From assembly GCA_937901745.1 (NCBI GenBank), contig CALGSZ010000158.1, forward strand, positions 1 to 64,000: DNA of 64,000 bases, read 5' to 3'. The stretch comes from an uncultured Chloroflexota bacterium. GTDB taxonomy: Bacteria > Chloroflexota > Chloroflexia > Thermomicrobiales > UBA6265. The notes below the pieces were generated by a model. That model saw nothing but the letters and a program-made list of their open reading frames with translations. It was not told where the DNA came from and did not search any database. A program made the translations under genes and the position numbers. This document shows positions 1-8,415 of this stretch, in pieces; positions within the stretch are counted from its first letter, which is position 1, and each line of letters begins with the position of its first letter.

Positions 1-151
1 CGCCGGGGATGGCGCCTTGCTCGACCTCGTCCGCTTCCCGCACGTCCACCGCGATGGCGCCGCGATCGAGGAGCGCTTGGGCTTCGTCGGCGCTCACTTC
101 CCGGATGGATGCGCGTGTTTTCTCGAGGAGGTCTCGGTAGGTGGTTGTCAT
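1..151 (-). CDS. Rhodanese-like domain protein (C-terminus beyond window edge)
   Basis: Translating the minus strand from the ATG at 151 gives 50 residues starting MTTTYRDLLEKTRASI and running off the window. The visible part includes DRGAIAVDVREADEVEQGAIPG, split here as D-R-G-A-I-A then VDVREADEVEQGAIPG, the typical first half of a rhodanese fold (beta strand, D-V-R-E, then G-A-I-P-G). The catalytic Cys loop would lie outside the window. A Shine-Dalgarno-like AGGAAC sits just before the start. Rhodaneses transfer sulfur or act as regulatory or carrier domains, and a short single-domain form is likely. It is divergent from the downstream thioesterase gene. The family call is fairly secure, the substrate is unknown. 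Confidence 0.75.
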   Translation of the reverse strand, partial: MTTTYRDLLEKTRASIREVSADEAQALLDRGAIAVDVREADEVEQGAIPG

Positions 152-309
152 GGCAGTTCCTGTCGACGTGCGCTGACGAGTTGCGCACTTACTGATGGTA
201 AGCGTAGTGCGTATCGCGCGAGGCGGCAAGGCGCCGCTGGGATGCGGGCGAAGCGGGTGCAGTAGCATTCGGGCGGTGAAACGTTGGTGAGCGAGGAGGG
301 AATTCGCGG

Positions 310-822
310 GTGGAAAGCGGCACCCGGCCGGCGGCGAGCGAGCGGATCAATGACCGCATTGGCGTGCGGGGAGATCATCACTGTTTCGGTTGCGGCCGGC
401 TCAATTCCTGCGGGTTGCAGCTCGATTTCTACGACGATCCGGAGACGGGCGGCGTGTGGGCGCCGTGGACGCCGGACCGCCGGCACGAGGGCTATGACGG
501 CATCGCGCACGGCGGGGTGATCACCACCGTGCTGGACGAGGTGATGGCCTGGACGGCCTATCGCCAGAAGATCTGGGCGGTAACTGGCAAGATTTCGGTG
601 ACGTTCCGCAGGCCGGTCGAGATCGGGGTACCAGTGCGGGCGGCGGGTCGCCTCGTTGCTGACCGGGGGCGGGTGCTCGAGCTAGAGGGAAAGATCTACC
701 GCGAGAGTGACGGGGTCTTGCTCGCCGAGGCGACGGGGACGTTCATCCGCGTGCCGGAGAGCCAGGCGCGCGCTTGGGAAGAGCGATACATCGGGGGGCC
801 GGGAGCGAACGACCAGGGGTAA
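310..822 (+). CDS. PaaI-family hotdog-fold acyl-CoA thioesterase
   Basis: 170 residues from a GTG start with an AGGAGG ribosome site about ten bases upstream. The protein shows the PaaI-type hotdog layout: an N-terminal CFGCG-x-x-N-x-x-GLQL segment (about residues 26-38), the central AHGGVITTVLDEVMAW helix (about 66-82), where the H-G-G turn and acidic residue normally form the active site, and a beta-rich C-terminal half containing TFRRPVEIGVPV. Such enzymes hydrolyse small acyl- or aryl-CoA thioesters in the cytoplasm. It is convergent with the following minus-strand gene, leaving only 23 bases between stop codons. No neighbour suggests a particular CoA substrate, so the call stops at the family. 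Confidence 0.85.
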   Translation: MESGTRPAASERINDRIGVRGDHHCFGCGRLNSCGLQLDFYDDPETGGVWAPWTPDRRHEGYDGIAHGGVITTVLDEVMAWTAYRQKIWAVTGKISVTFRRPVEIGVPVRAAGRLVADRGRVLELEGKIYRESDGVLLAEATGTFIRVPESQARAWEERYIGGPGANDQG

Positions 823-845
823 CGGCGGCGCGGTCCGGGGGCGCG

Positions 846-2714
846 TTAGGACGCCGCCGACGTCGCCTTGGCCGGCATCGTCCGAAGCATGCCGGTCTGC
901 CGGAAGACGCGCCGGAGAATGGCGATCGTCGAGGCGTAGGTCGAGTCCATCCCGTAATACGAGAGGCCGCGAGCGCCGAGGGTCTGGGCTCGGGTGTACG
1001 GCGTATCCGATGCGTAGTGGATGATGCCGAGATCGAGCCGCTCCGGCGTGTGCTGCTGGAGATTGACGGCCTCGCCCATAGGATGGCGAGTGAGGAAGAG
1101 GTCTTCGTAGATCGCGTTGAGGTACGGCCCGGCCTCCATCTCGACGACGGTGAAGTTCTCCCGATAGAAGAAATCGAGGTACCCCTGGTTCTGGAGATAG
1201 GTTCCGAGGACCGTGACCGCCTTCTGGTTGTCGAGGACGGCGCCGTAGATGCAGTAGGGCGCGACGTCTTCGAAGCTGAAGCAGTTGTCCAGCCAGTAGG
1301 TGTTGCCGGAGTGCTCGTCGTAGACGACGTTGGCGATCATGACGTCGCCGATCCGGCCGTTGAGCGTGGCGGCTTTGCCGAGGATGTAGACGCCGCGCAG
1401 GACGTCCACCGACATCGCGACCTGGCTGAAGATGTGGTAGGCGGAGTAGCCAAGCGGGTAGTTGACGTTGATGACGATGGCGTCCGTCGCGTTGGGGTCG
1501 AACCGCTCGCCCTCTCCGATGAGGCGGGGATCGAAGCTTTCCGGATCGAGCCTCGCCAGATCGATCACCTGGACGCTGACGTCCACCGCGCTCCTCGGCT
1601 CGATGTGATAGATGCCGCGCTCGCGCTCTTCCGCGCTCCGGCGCCGGCGCTCCTCCTCCATGCTCGGATCCGCGAAGTAGGAGCGGGCGGCGAAGTAGAG
1701 GAGGTTTTCCCAGGACGACCGGCTCTCGCCAGCCTCGAGTTTTTCGAGCTCGGGGAGCAGCTCCGGGTGACGCGTGCGCCGGATGTGGTCGGTCAGCTCT
1801 CGCTTGCGGCGTCGCGCGACGCCGGACAAGACGTTGACGATGCTGTGTGTGTTCGAGGAGATGAAGTAGATCGGCCGGTGCTGTAAGCCCAGTTCTGACA
1901 GCAGCGCGCCGACTGGCGTCCACCATTGGCGCGTCGAGCGTGTGTAGCCGAGGTAGCTCCCGCCGAGCATGCGCAGGGTGTAGCGCTTGCGCTCCGTTGC
2001 GATCTTGAGGAGGTTGCGCCAGACGGCCGGTCCCCAGACGGATCGCAGGCGCGCCCAGTCGGCTGGAGAGAGGAGGAGGCGTTCGCCGATCTCCTCGACG
2101 GAGAGCATCGGCGGCTCCGACTGCTGGGCGGCATTGGGCTCCGCGTTCGGATCGGCCTCGGCGCGGGCGCGGACGGCGGCGACCAGCTCTGGATCCGATT
2201 GGAAGATCTGGTGGAACTTTCTCCACTCAATCTGATAGGCGACGATCGTCGGAACCAGATCGTCGAGATCGGAAGTTGAGGCGATGTAGGCGGCGAGCGT
2301 TTCGTGGCCGTCGTAGAGCCACTTGCGACGGCGGCCAGGGGCGCTCTGCGCCTGCCACTTGCTCATGTCGTGATAGCCGGCGCGCGCGAACGCCTGGGCC
2401 GATTGCCCGAGCACGATGTGGCGGACATCGAGGATGCAGGCCGGGAGGCGCTGCGTTGAGTAGATGAAGGCGTTCATGTCGGGCGCCGGCTCGTTGGCGC
2501 CGGCGTGGAGCGAGGACGCGGCGGTCAGATGGGCCGGCTCGAGGCTGGAGACGCCGATCGCGCCGGAGCTTTGGAGGAGCGTGGTGTAGGTCCGGACGTA
2601 GAGATCGACCTCGCGCTTGCCCGGACCGCTCGGCGGGGTGGTGGCGCTGGGGCTGAGCGGTGAGCCGAACCGGGACGCCATGGCGAATCGCTGTTGGGTG
2701 TCGATCCTGTCCAT
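846..2714 (-). CDS. Uncharacterised 622-residue conserved-type protein with phosphorylase-like C-terminal segment
   Basis: A long soluble protein without signal peptide or membrane segments. I recall similar proteins from Chloroflexota annotated only as a domain of unknown function (possibly DUF6909), but I cannot verify that name. The C-terminal third has the pattern GKAATLNGRIGDVMIANVV then YDEHSGNTYW and, at about residue 525, VVEMEAGPYL. This recalls the glycine-rich loop and the E-M-E motif of the purine/uridine phosphorylase superfamily. The N-terminal half is helical, polar and unlike anything I recognise. It follows the DUF983 gene on the same strand by 30 bases, so the two may be cotranscribed. 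A nucleoside-related function is only a suggestion from the motif. Confidence 0.7.
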   Translation of the reverse strand: MDRIDTQQRFAMASRFGSPLSPSATTPPSGPGKREVDLYVRTYTTLLQSSGAIGVSSLEPAHLTAASSLHAGANEPAPDMNAFIYSTQRLPACILDVRHIVLGQSAQAFARAGYHDMSKWQAQSAPGRRRKWLYDGHETLAAYIASTSDLDDLVPTIVAYQIEWRKFHQIFQSDPELVAAVRARAEADPNAEPNAAQQSEPPMLSVEEIGERLLLSPADWARLRSVWGPAVWRNLLKIATERKRYTLRMLGGSYLGYTRSTRQWWTPVGALLSELGLQHRPIYFISSNTHSIVNVLSGVARRRKRELTDHIRRTRHPELLPELEKLEAGESRSSWENLLYFAARSYFADPSMEEERRRRSAEERERGIYHIEPRSAVDVSVQVIDLARLDPESFDPRLIGEGERFDPNATDAIVINVNYPLGYSAYHIFSQVAMSVDVLRGVYILGKAATLNGRIGDVMIANVVYDEHSGNTYWLDNCFSFEDVAPYCIYGAVLDNQKAVTVLGTYLQNQGYLDFFYRENFTVVEMEAGPYLNAIYEDLFLTRHPMGEAVNLQQHTPERLDLGIIHYASDTPYTRAQTLGARGLSYYGMDSTYASTIAILRRVFRQTGMLRTMPAKATSAAS

Positions 2715-2744
2715 GCCTGTCTCACCCTCTGGCCGTTGCGGCGC

Positions 2745-3227
2745 TTAGGTGCGTGAGCGTTGTGACTCGATCATCTGATCGGCGCGGAGCTGTTTCTCCG
2801 TGATGTCGCGATGGATTTGCAGGTCGAGCGCCATCCACAAGGTGCGCGAGTAGGGGAACAGGATGATCGGTATCGCGATCATCGTCCCTACCGCGATCAA
2901 TTCCTGAGCCAAGAGTGACAGATCGGTGCTGACCAGGATGTAGATGACAATGGCGAGGCCAATGAACTCGGCGAAGATCAGGTTCAGCGCGTAGCCGCCG
3001 AGGAAATAGCCCTCTTCCCGATCGAAGGCGTAGCCGCAACGCGGACAGCTGTCACGGAGCGAGAACCAGTTGCGGAAGATGCCCTTGCCGCCGCACTGCG
3101 GGCACCGACGCCGCAGGGCTCTGCCCACGAGCGTTAGAGCGCGGGACCAGCCGCCGGGCGGCAAATTACGCAGTGAAGGATCGGGGTCCGAAGAGGATGT
3201 TGTGTAAGTCACGGCCGACTCGATCAT
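2745..3227 (-). CDS. DUF983 family membrane protein with zinc-ribbon
   Basis: About 160 residues. The middle contains RRCPQCGGKGIFRNWFSL followed by CPRCGYAFDREEGYFLGG, two C-x-x-C pairs forming a zinc ribbon and the E-G-Y-F-L-G-G signature of DUF983. Two hydrophobic membrane segments follow (around LNLIFAEFIGLAIVIYI and VGTMIAIPIILFPYS), then the ending WMALDLQIHRD typical of the family. Function is unknown in general; members are small inner-membrane proteins often near heme-copper oxidase or envelope genes. I chose the ATG at 3227; a GTG at 3263 would add twelve residues, and neither has a strong ribosome site. It heads the short minus-strand pair with the 622-residue protein. Confidence 0.85.
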   Translation of the reverse strand: MIESAVTYTTSSSDPDPSLRNLPPGGWSRALTLVGRALRRRCPQCGGKGIFRNWFSLRDSCPRCGYAFDREEGYFLGGYALNLIFAEFIGLAIVIYILVSTDLSLLAQELIAVGTMIAIPIILFPYSRTLWMALDLQIHRDITEKQLRADQMIESQRSRT

Positions 3228-3455
3228 GGTGCAAGCATTCTTGGCCTGGCCCGCGGCGGGCACAGGCGCTACTAGGATGGTAGTCGATCGTACCTAGAAG
3301 CGGCCAGGATCTAGGGCGGTTGACGTAAGCGGCGGCCTTACCTGACTCTTGGGTCATCCTCTATCATCGGTAGGAAGCGTCGCAATACCCGCGCCGAGAC
3401 GACGGTGTCGTCCGCCCGCGCTTGTGGTCGTGCGCCGCGCAGCGGGAGTGGAGGA

Positions 3456-4745
3456 GTGGACTATCGGGGCACGCGCCGGTCCACCGCGCGCAACGTAGAC
3501 AGCCGGCGCTCCAGGCGCGCCGCGTCCACTGGGCGTGGGGTGCCGGAGTTGTCGCGTCACTTGAGGGGCGGTGACGTCTACCGGCCGGACCCTTCAGCCG
3601 CGCTGCCACCGCCGCGCCTGACCCGATGGTTCGAGTCGGAGCCCGCGGACTCGGTGCCGGAGGAGAAGGACGAGCGCGTTTCCGAGCGCGTGCCGCCGTT
3701 CGCTCGGCGTCCGCGCCGCTCCGCGCCCGCTATTCCCTTGGCGGTGCGGATCGGCGGCGTTGTGATCGTCGCGATCGTGCTGATCGCCGCCGGGATCGAG
3801 CGGCTGCCGCCGCTCTCCGGCCAGAACGCGGCGCCCTCGCCGACGCCGGGGGAAGCGGTGCCCGCGGTGGCGGAGTTGCCGCAGGCGAGTCCGATCGCGA
3901 CCGCGACTATCACGCCGACGCCGGAGCCGACCGCCACGCCGACACCGACCCTGACACCCACGCCGAATCCTCGCTACGTCGGCAAGGTCGTGTGTCTCGA
4001 TCCCGGACATGGCGGATCTGACCGCGGCTTCGTGCGCCAGGCCACCGAGAACGCGCCGGCGATGGAGGAGGCGCACTACAACCTCGCGTTCGCCCGCGCG
4101 CTCAAGATTCGGCTCGAGCAGCACGGCTTCACCGTCGTGATGACGCGCACGACGGATACCGATGTCAATGCCAGCGGCCGCGATGTCAACGGCGATGGGA
4201 AGACGCGCGCGAACGCCTCGAGCCGGGAAGAGGGCGAGCGGGCCGCGGCGATAGATGAGCTTCAGGCACGCATCAACGTTTGCAACGAGGCGAAGGCCGA
4301 TCTGCTCGTCTCCATGCACATCAATGGCTTCGACGATCCGAACGTCAGCGGTTATGAGACGTGGTTCAGCTCGGCGCGCTCGTTTAGCCATCTCAACAAG
4401 CTCTTCGCGACGATTGCGTTCGAGGAGCTTGGCAAGCAGATGGCGGCGGCGGGCTACAATGCGACGCCGCGCCGCGTCTTCGACGATGTTGAGGCCGATG
4501 TCAACCGCGGGAACGAAGTTTTCGATCGCTACGTCATCACCGGGCCGGCGGTGCCAGGTCTGATCGTCCCGAGCGCGATGCCGGGAGCGATCATCGAAGT
4601 ACTCTTCATCTCGAACGACGCTGACGCCGCGTTCCTGGCCAGCAGCGAGGGGCGGAACGCGATCGTGACCGCCTACGAGCGGGCGATCATGCGCTACTTC
4701 GATGAGACGAGCGGTGAATCTTCGGAAGGTACACCTTCGGAATAA
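3456..4745 (+). CDS. N-acetylmuramoyl-L-alanine amidase (Amidase_3), membrane-anchored
   Basis: The protein has a basic N-terminal cytoplasmic tail, one membrane segment (VRIGGVVIVAIVLIAAGI), a proline/threonine linker of repeated T-P units and a C-terminal zinc amidase domain. Catalytic motifs are VCLDPGHGG (His ligand), AMEEAHYNLAFA (Glu ligand), LLVSMHIN (His ligand) and the late GAIIEVLFISND containing the catalytic Glu. It cleaves the amide bond between muramic acid and the stem peptide outside the membrane, for wall turnover or cell separation. The GTG at 3456 has GGGAG seven bases upstream and is preferred; a GTG at 3405 would add 17 residues. The inserted D-x-D-x-D-G run (DVNGDGKTRAN) resembles a calcium-binding loop. 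The CapA-like gene follows after 39 bases. Confidence 0.9.
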   Translation: MDYRGTRRSTARNVDSRRSRRAASTGRGVPELSRHLRGGDVYRPDPSAALPPPRLTRWFESEPADSVPEEKDERVSERVPPFARRPRRSAPAIPLAVRIGGVVIVAIVLIAAGIERLPPLSGQNAAPSPTPGEAVPAVAELPQASPIATATITPTPEPTATPTPTLTPTPNPRYVGKVVCLDPGHGGSDRGFVRQATENAPAMEEAHYNLAFARALKIRLEQHGFTVVMTRTTDTDVNASGRDVNGDGKTRANASSREEGERAAAIDELQARINVCNEAKADLLVSMHINGFDDPNVSGYETWFSSARSFSHLNKLFATIAFEELGKQMAAAGYNATPRRVFDDVEADVNRGNEVFDRYVITGPAVPGLIVPSAMPGAIIEVLFISNDADAAFLASSEGRNAIVTAYERAIMRYFDETSGESSEGTPSE

Positions 4746-4784
4746 GTCGCCGGCACCGAGAGGCGCGGGCCGGCTGAGGGCGTC

Positions 4785-6404
4785 ATGACGACAGAGCGAC
4801 CAATCTTCTCTTCCCTCGCGCCGCTGCGACAGCGCGTGAGCCGGCGAGCGGTGCTGACCGGCGCGGCTGGAGTTGGGATGGCGGGCGTGGGCACGGCGAT
4901 CGGCCTGAGCCTGCGCGGCGATTCGGGAAGTCCGGGGAGGCGCGCGGCGACGGCGGCCGCGTCGCAAGCGCAGGCGACTGCCGAGGCGTCGCCTCAGGTG
5001 GCGCAACCAGTGGGGAGCCCGGCGCCGAACGCGTTGGCGCGGCAGGACCTCCGCGCAACGGCGGCGGCGCAGGCAACGCTGCCGGACGGCACCGCGCTGG
5101 TCTCGTCGCTACGGCTGCCGCTCTTCGGCGTTGGCAGCCGCGACGTGCCCAATCTCCTGGCAGCGAGCATTCCGAGCTGGGTGGAAGTCGGCGCGGCGGT
5201 CGCGTATCCGGTCGAGCCGGTGGGGCTCGAGGGGTACGTGCCGGAGGGGATGGCGCCGGTGACGACGGTGCCCGATTATGAGGCGCTCGTCGCGGAGTTG
5301 GATCGCCGGCCGGGAGGCGTCGCCGTTGTCCCGCTCGATCAGATTGACTGGCGGGTCAATGTGCTGGCGGTGGACGGCTTTGATCCGCTGCGCCACGGGG
5401 AGAGCGACGAGCCGGTGATCCGTATCGGCGTGGTCGGGGACATCGTTCCCGGGAGGAACGTCCACCTAAAGATGTCTGCCTACGGCGATTTCACCCGACC
5501 GTTCCGTAAGGTCGCCGCCGAGCTCAGCTCCTACGATCTGACGTTCGCCAACCTGGAAGGGAACATCTCGGCGAACATCGCGCCGCCCGATGACCCGCAT
5601 ACGTTCTCGTTCGTCTCCAGCCCGGAAATGCTGGAAGGGTTCAAGCTGGCCGGGATCGACGCGGTGAGCCTCGCCAACAACCACAGCACGTGGAACAGCG
5701 CCGGCTGGGGCGTGAGCGCGCTGCTCGACACGCTGGACGCGCTGGATGCCGCTGGTATCGGACGGTTCGGGGCGGGGCGGAACCTCGATGAGGCGCGCGC
5801 TCCCTGGACGACCGAGGTGAAGGGGCGGCGTATCGCGATCATCGGGATCGACGGCGTGACGGCGAACGAGCTGCAGCGGGAGCCGGACGCGACCGTCTAC
5901 GAAACGTGGCTCGGCGCGCCGAATTACGCCGGCGCTGGCCCTGACCAGCCGGGGACCAACCCGTACATCCTCGACCAGTTCACCGCGGACATCGCGCAGC
6001 TCGCCGCCGAATACGACATCGTGATCCCGTATTTCCATCTCGGCCGGGAGTACGTCGCGCTGCCGCCGGAGTGGGCGGTCGAGGGGGCGCGCGCCGCGAT
6101 CGACGCGGGGGCGACGATGGTGGTGACGAACCATCCGCACGTCGTGCAGTGCCTTTCCTCGCACGCCGGGCGGCCGATCGTCTTCTCCCCCGGCAACTTC
6201 ATCTTCGACCAGATGTTCAGCGCGGAGGTCCGCCAGGGGTTCATCCTCGAAGTCGCCGTGCGCGGCTCGGCGGTCGTCGGCGTGCGGATGCGGGGCGTGG
6301 AGATCGTTGATTTCCATCAGCCGCGTCTCATGACCGAGGCGGAGAATGCCGCGCTGATGGATCGCTTCTGGCGCCACACCGACGAGCTTGCCGCGCGCGG
6401 CTAG
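4785..6404 (+). CDS. CapA-family (PGA_cap) metallophosphatase-like protein with Tat-like signal
   Basis: 539 residues. The N-terminus carries VSRRAVLTGAAGVGMAGVG, a twin-arginine-like export signal, then an Ala/Gln-rich linker. The CapA domain begins at about residue 208 with IRIGVVGDIVPGRNV and continues with DLTFANLEGNIS, SLANNHSTWN, VVTNHPHVVQ and FSPGNFIFDQ. This set matches the calcineurin-like fold of proteins annotated as poly-gamma-glutamate capsule synthesis CapA. No capBC genes are present, so polyglutamate synthesis is not implied; an exported phosphoesterase role at the cell surface is more plausible. The stop codon lies three bases from the stop of the convergent downstream gene, so any terminator must lie within coding sequence. 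Confidence 0.85.
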   Translation: MTTERPIFSSLAPLRQRVSRRAVLTGAAGVGMAGVGTAIGLSLRGDSGSPGRRAATAAASQAQATAEASPQVAQPVGSPAPNALARQDLRATAAAQATLPDGTALVSSLRLPLFGVGSRDVPNLLAASIPSWVEVGAAVAYPVEPVGLEGYVPEGMAPVTTVPDYEALVAELDRRPGGVAVVPLDQIDWRVNVLAVDGFDPLRHGESDEPVIRIGVVGDIVPGRNVHLKMSAYGDFTRPFRKVAAELSSYDLTFANLEGNISANIAPPDDPHTFSFVSSPEMLEGFKLAGIDAVSLANNHSTWNSAGWGVSALLDTLDALDAAGIGRFGAGRNLDEARAPWTTEVKGRRIAIIGIDGVTANELQREPDATVYETWLGAPNYAGAGPDQPGTNPYILDQFTADIAQLAAEYDIVIPYFHLGREYVALPPEWAVEGARAAIDAGATMVVTNHPHVVQCLSSHAGRPIVFSPGNFIFDQMFSAEVRQGFILEVAVRGSAVVGVRMRGVEIVDFHQPRLMTEAENAALMDRFWRHTDELAARG

Positions 6405-6407
6405 ATC

Positions 6408-6929
6408 TCACGCTTCCGCGACCGGCGTCGCGTTTGGCGACGCGATCGGTGTTGCTGGAGCGGGCGTTACCTCTGGCATCGGCTCGACCGTGATGCGCTC
6501 ACCGGCGGCGGTGAATGGGCCGGTCGTGCGCTCCGGCATTCCGTCGCCGGCGGTCACGGTGTAGGTGATGGTCAGGCGATCGCCGCTTGGATCGACCTCG
6601 GCTTGCGCGTGGATGATGACGAGAGCGGACACGATGCGGACCGGGCCGACCGTGTATCCGACGATGGTCATGTCTGCCGTTTGCGGGCCGGTGGATTCCC
6701 AGGCGCCGTGGCGGGTGCCTTGGACGTTGGTACCGATGACGGTGCCGTCCGCGGAGAAGGTGTAGAGGCTCGGCGGCACTCCGGGATCGTCGGGAAAGGT
6801 GAGGACCCAGGAGCCGACCAAGGGGTGCTCATCCGTTGCATCGTCTTGCGCGGTCGCTCCCCGGCTCAGCGCGAAGGCGCCGGCCAGAATGACGAGAGCC
6901 GCGGCCGCTAGCAGGATCGGTCGTCGCAT
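6408..6929 (-). CDS. Secreted lipocalin-like/uncharacterised beta protein
   Basis: About 173 residues from the ATG at 6929, chosen because GGAGGAGGGG lies just upstream; a longer reading frame from 6974 lacks a site. A Sec-type signal (RRPILLAAAALVILAGAFAL) is followed by a domain with HPLVGSWVLTF, SADGTVIGTN and GAWESTG. This W-x-x-T-F...F-x-x-D-G-T...G-x-W pattern is common in small exported Chloroflexota and actinobacterial proteins with a lipocalin-like barrel. The C-terminus is a low-complexity P/A/T tail (TPAPATPIASPNATPVAEA). Ligand and role are unknown. It is convergent with the CapA-like gene and apparently monocistronic. Confidence 0.7.
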   Translation of the reverse strand: MRRPILLAAAALVILAGAFALSRGATAQDDATDEHPLVGSWVLTFPDDPGVPPSLYTFSADGTVIGTNVQGTRHGAWESTGPQTADMTIVGYTVGPVRIVSALVIIHAQAEVDPSGDRLTITYTVTAGDGMPERTTGPFTAAGERITVEPMPEVTPAPATPIASPNATPVAEA

Positions 6930-7025
6930 CGCGTCCCCTCCTCCGTCAAAACACGCATTCGCGCGGTGACTCATGTGCTCGCGCCGCTCTCCCCTGCATG
7001 GGCCGTGCCGCGAGCGCCCAGAGGA

Positions 7026-7394
7026 TCAGGCGCGAACAATGACTTTCCCGTTCTTGGCGACGATCAGGTACTCGCCGCTTGAACGGCGAAACTGCACCTC
7101 GACATCCGGCACGAGATCGACCGAGACGACATCGGTGAAGACGACGGTCGCAGCCGTCGAGATCGCATCCACCCGCCGTATTGATGGCCAGATGGTCAGC
7201 ATGAGGGTCGGCCGCTCCTCGCCACCGGGGACGAGGAGCTGGTAGACAGCGCCGCTCGGCAAGCGAAACGGCGCGGTTTGGACCGTGGTTTCGAGGTTGT
7301 CCGCGATCGGCTCGAGGGCCTGCGCGTCGAACGGCAGGTGTCGGATGCGGCTCGAGATCGGGTATCGGCGCTGTTGTTCCGATTGGTCGGTCAC
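7026..7394 (-). CDS. Hypothetical protein, about 122 residues
   Basis: I do not recognise this protein. From the GTG at 7394 (AGGAGA about ten bases upstream) it reads TDQSEQQRRYPISSRIRHLP and continues as an alternating beta-rich domain with LPSGAVYQLLVPGGEE, TLMLTIWPSIRRVDAIS, VVFTDVVSVDLVPDVEVQF and a C-terminal EYLIVAKNGKVIVRA. There is no signal peptide, membrane segment or cysteine. Codon use fits the neighbours, and the reading frame spans the whole clear stretch, so it is probably real. It is divergent from the 7592 gene. A small cytoplasmic ligand-binding or regulatory beta domain is possible, but nothing identifies one. Confidence 0.55.
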   Translation of the reverse strand: MTDQSEQQRRYPISSRIRHLPFDAQALEPIADNLETTVQTAPFRLPSGAVYQLLVPGGEERPTLMLTIWPSIRRVDAISTAATVVFTDVVSVDLVPDVEVQFRRSSGEYLIVAKNGKVIVRA

Positions 7395-7591
7395 GGTTGT
7401 GCGGTCTCCTGTCGGGCTGCCGCGTCGCGTGGCACGGGCGGCTGGTCGGTACATCTCTACCGAATCCGATTATGACGTTTAGGGAGCGTTCATCCGCCAG
7501 GTGGGCTAGTACTCTTGGACTAGCCTAATGAGGCCAGCCTGAAGAGGCCAGGTGAGAATCGAACGCCGGGCGGATTGGGAAGGATTTGGCT

Positions 7592-8209
7592 ATGGATGGC
7601 ATCTACCAACTGCGAAAGCGACCGGTGACGCGCCTGTGGTACCGGCAGATGCCGGCGAAAGACTCGTGGGAGAGCTTGCTGGAGAGCTCGATCGCGTGGG
7701 ATGAGTCGGATCCTTTCGATGCCTTGCTGCGAGAAGAGTTCGCCGCGACGGAGAGCGAGCGGGTAGCGATGCCGGCTCAGACGGTAGAGCCGGCGGCGCA
7801 GATCCAGGCGGAAGAGGCTCCTGCCGACCCGCCAACCAGCGTCGCGGCGGAGGCGGCGTCGAAGGACGACGCGCTTGCGGAGTGGGGCGAATGGAGGGCA
7901 GTGCCGGCCGAGGCGCCATCGCTGCTCCTCTCGGGTAGCCCGATGCTCGATGTCCGCGTTCCGGGCCCCATTCTCCGGCCGGGCTGCCACTACCGCGTGA
8001 CGAGCCTGCAGAACGGAGTCGTCGGCCTGAGCGTCACCGATCCCGATGGCGTGACCTCGCAAGGCTATTGCGCCTCGATTGATTTGGGCTGCATTGATTC
8101 GCGATTCGCCGAGCGCTCCGTGGCCCGCGCGGCCGCTGGCTCGCTGCGGATGAAGGTGCAGCGACTGAGCTGGAGCTTGAGCCAATCAACTGCCTCCTTG
8201 CTGAGCTAA
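7592..8209 (+). CDS. Hypothetical protein, about 205 residues
   Basis: The start ATG at 7592 has GGAAGG eight bases upstream. The first 60 residues are polar (MDGIYQLRKRPVTRLWYRQM), followed by a low-complexity A/E/P linker (about residues 58-95) and a C-terminal domain of about 100 residues with LLLSGSPMLDVRVPGP, ILRPGCHYRVTSLQNGVVGL and two Cys residues (GYCASIDLGCID). No signal peptide or membrane segment is seen. I do not recognise the family. A palindromic element (GGCTAGT, eight bases, ACTAGCC at 7504-7525) lies between it and the divergent 7026 gene. A long GC-rich hairpin follows its stop, so it appears to be a single-gene unit. Confidence 0.55.
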   Translation: MDGIYQLRKRPVTRLWYRQMPAKDSWESLLESSIAWDESDPFDALLREEFAATESERVAMPAQTVEPAAQIQAEEAPADPPTSVAAEAASKDDALAEWGEWRAVPAEAPSLLLSGSPMLDVRVPGPILRPGCHYRVTSLQNGVVGLSVTDPDGVTSQGYCASIDLGCIDSRFAERSVARAAAGSLRMKVQRLSWSLSQSTASLLS

Positions 8210-8288
8210 CTCGACCTGGGCGGTAGTCCCGCGGCCCTTGACGTGCCGTTCCCGTTCCCTCCCGCCCTGCCGGCTCTGCCGGCGCGAT

Positions 8289-8330
8289 GACGGCCGGTAA
8301 CGCGCCTCCCCCCGGGCGCAGCCGGCCGTC
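8289..8330 (+). terminator. Long GC-rich hairpin after the 7592-8209 gene
   Basis: GACGGCCGG (8289-8297) pairs perfectly with CCGGCCGTC (8322-8330), and inside it GCGCC (8302-8306) pairs with GGCGC (8315-8319). GTCGTGTTTG follows, a poor U-run. Its place 80 bases after a stop codon and before the threonine dehydratase gene suits a terminator, although it could also be part of a leader of the downstream gene. Confidence 0.5.
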
Positions 8331-8415
8331 GTCGTGTTTGCTGAGGATATACTGCCGCCCAAGGTGGTCCGCGCTCGGCGCGCAGACGTCGAGCATTTCC
8401 CAGTGGAGGAGAGAC

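Noticed and set aside
4785..6404. Polyglutamate capsule synthesis operon
   Set aside because: Only a CapA-like gene is present; no capB/capC homologues are in the neighbourhood.
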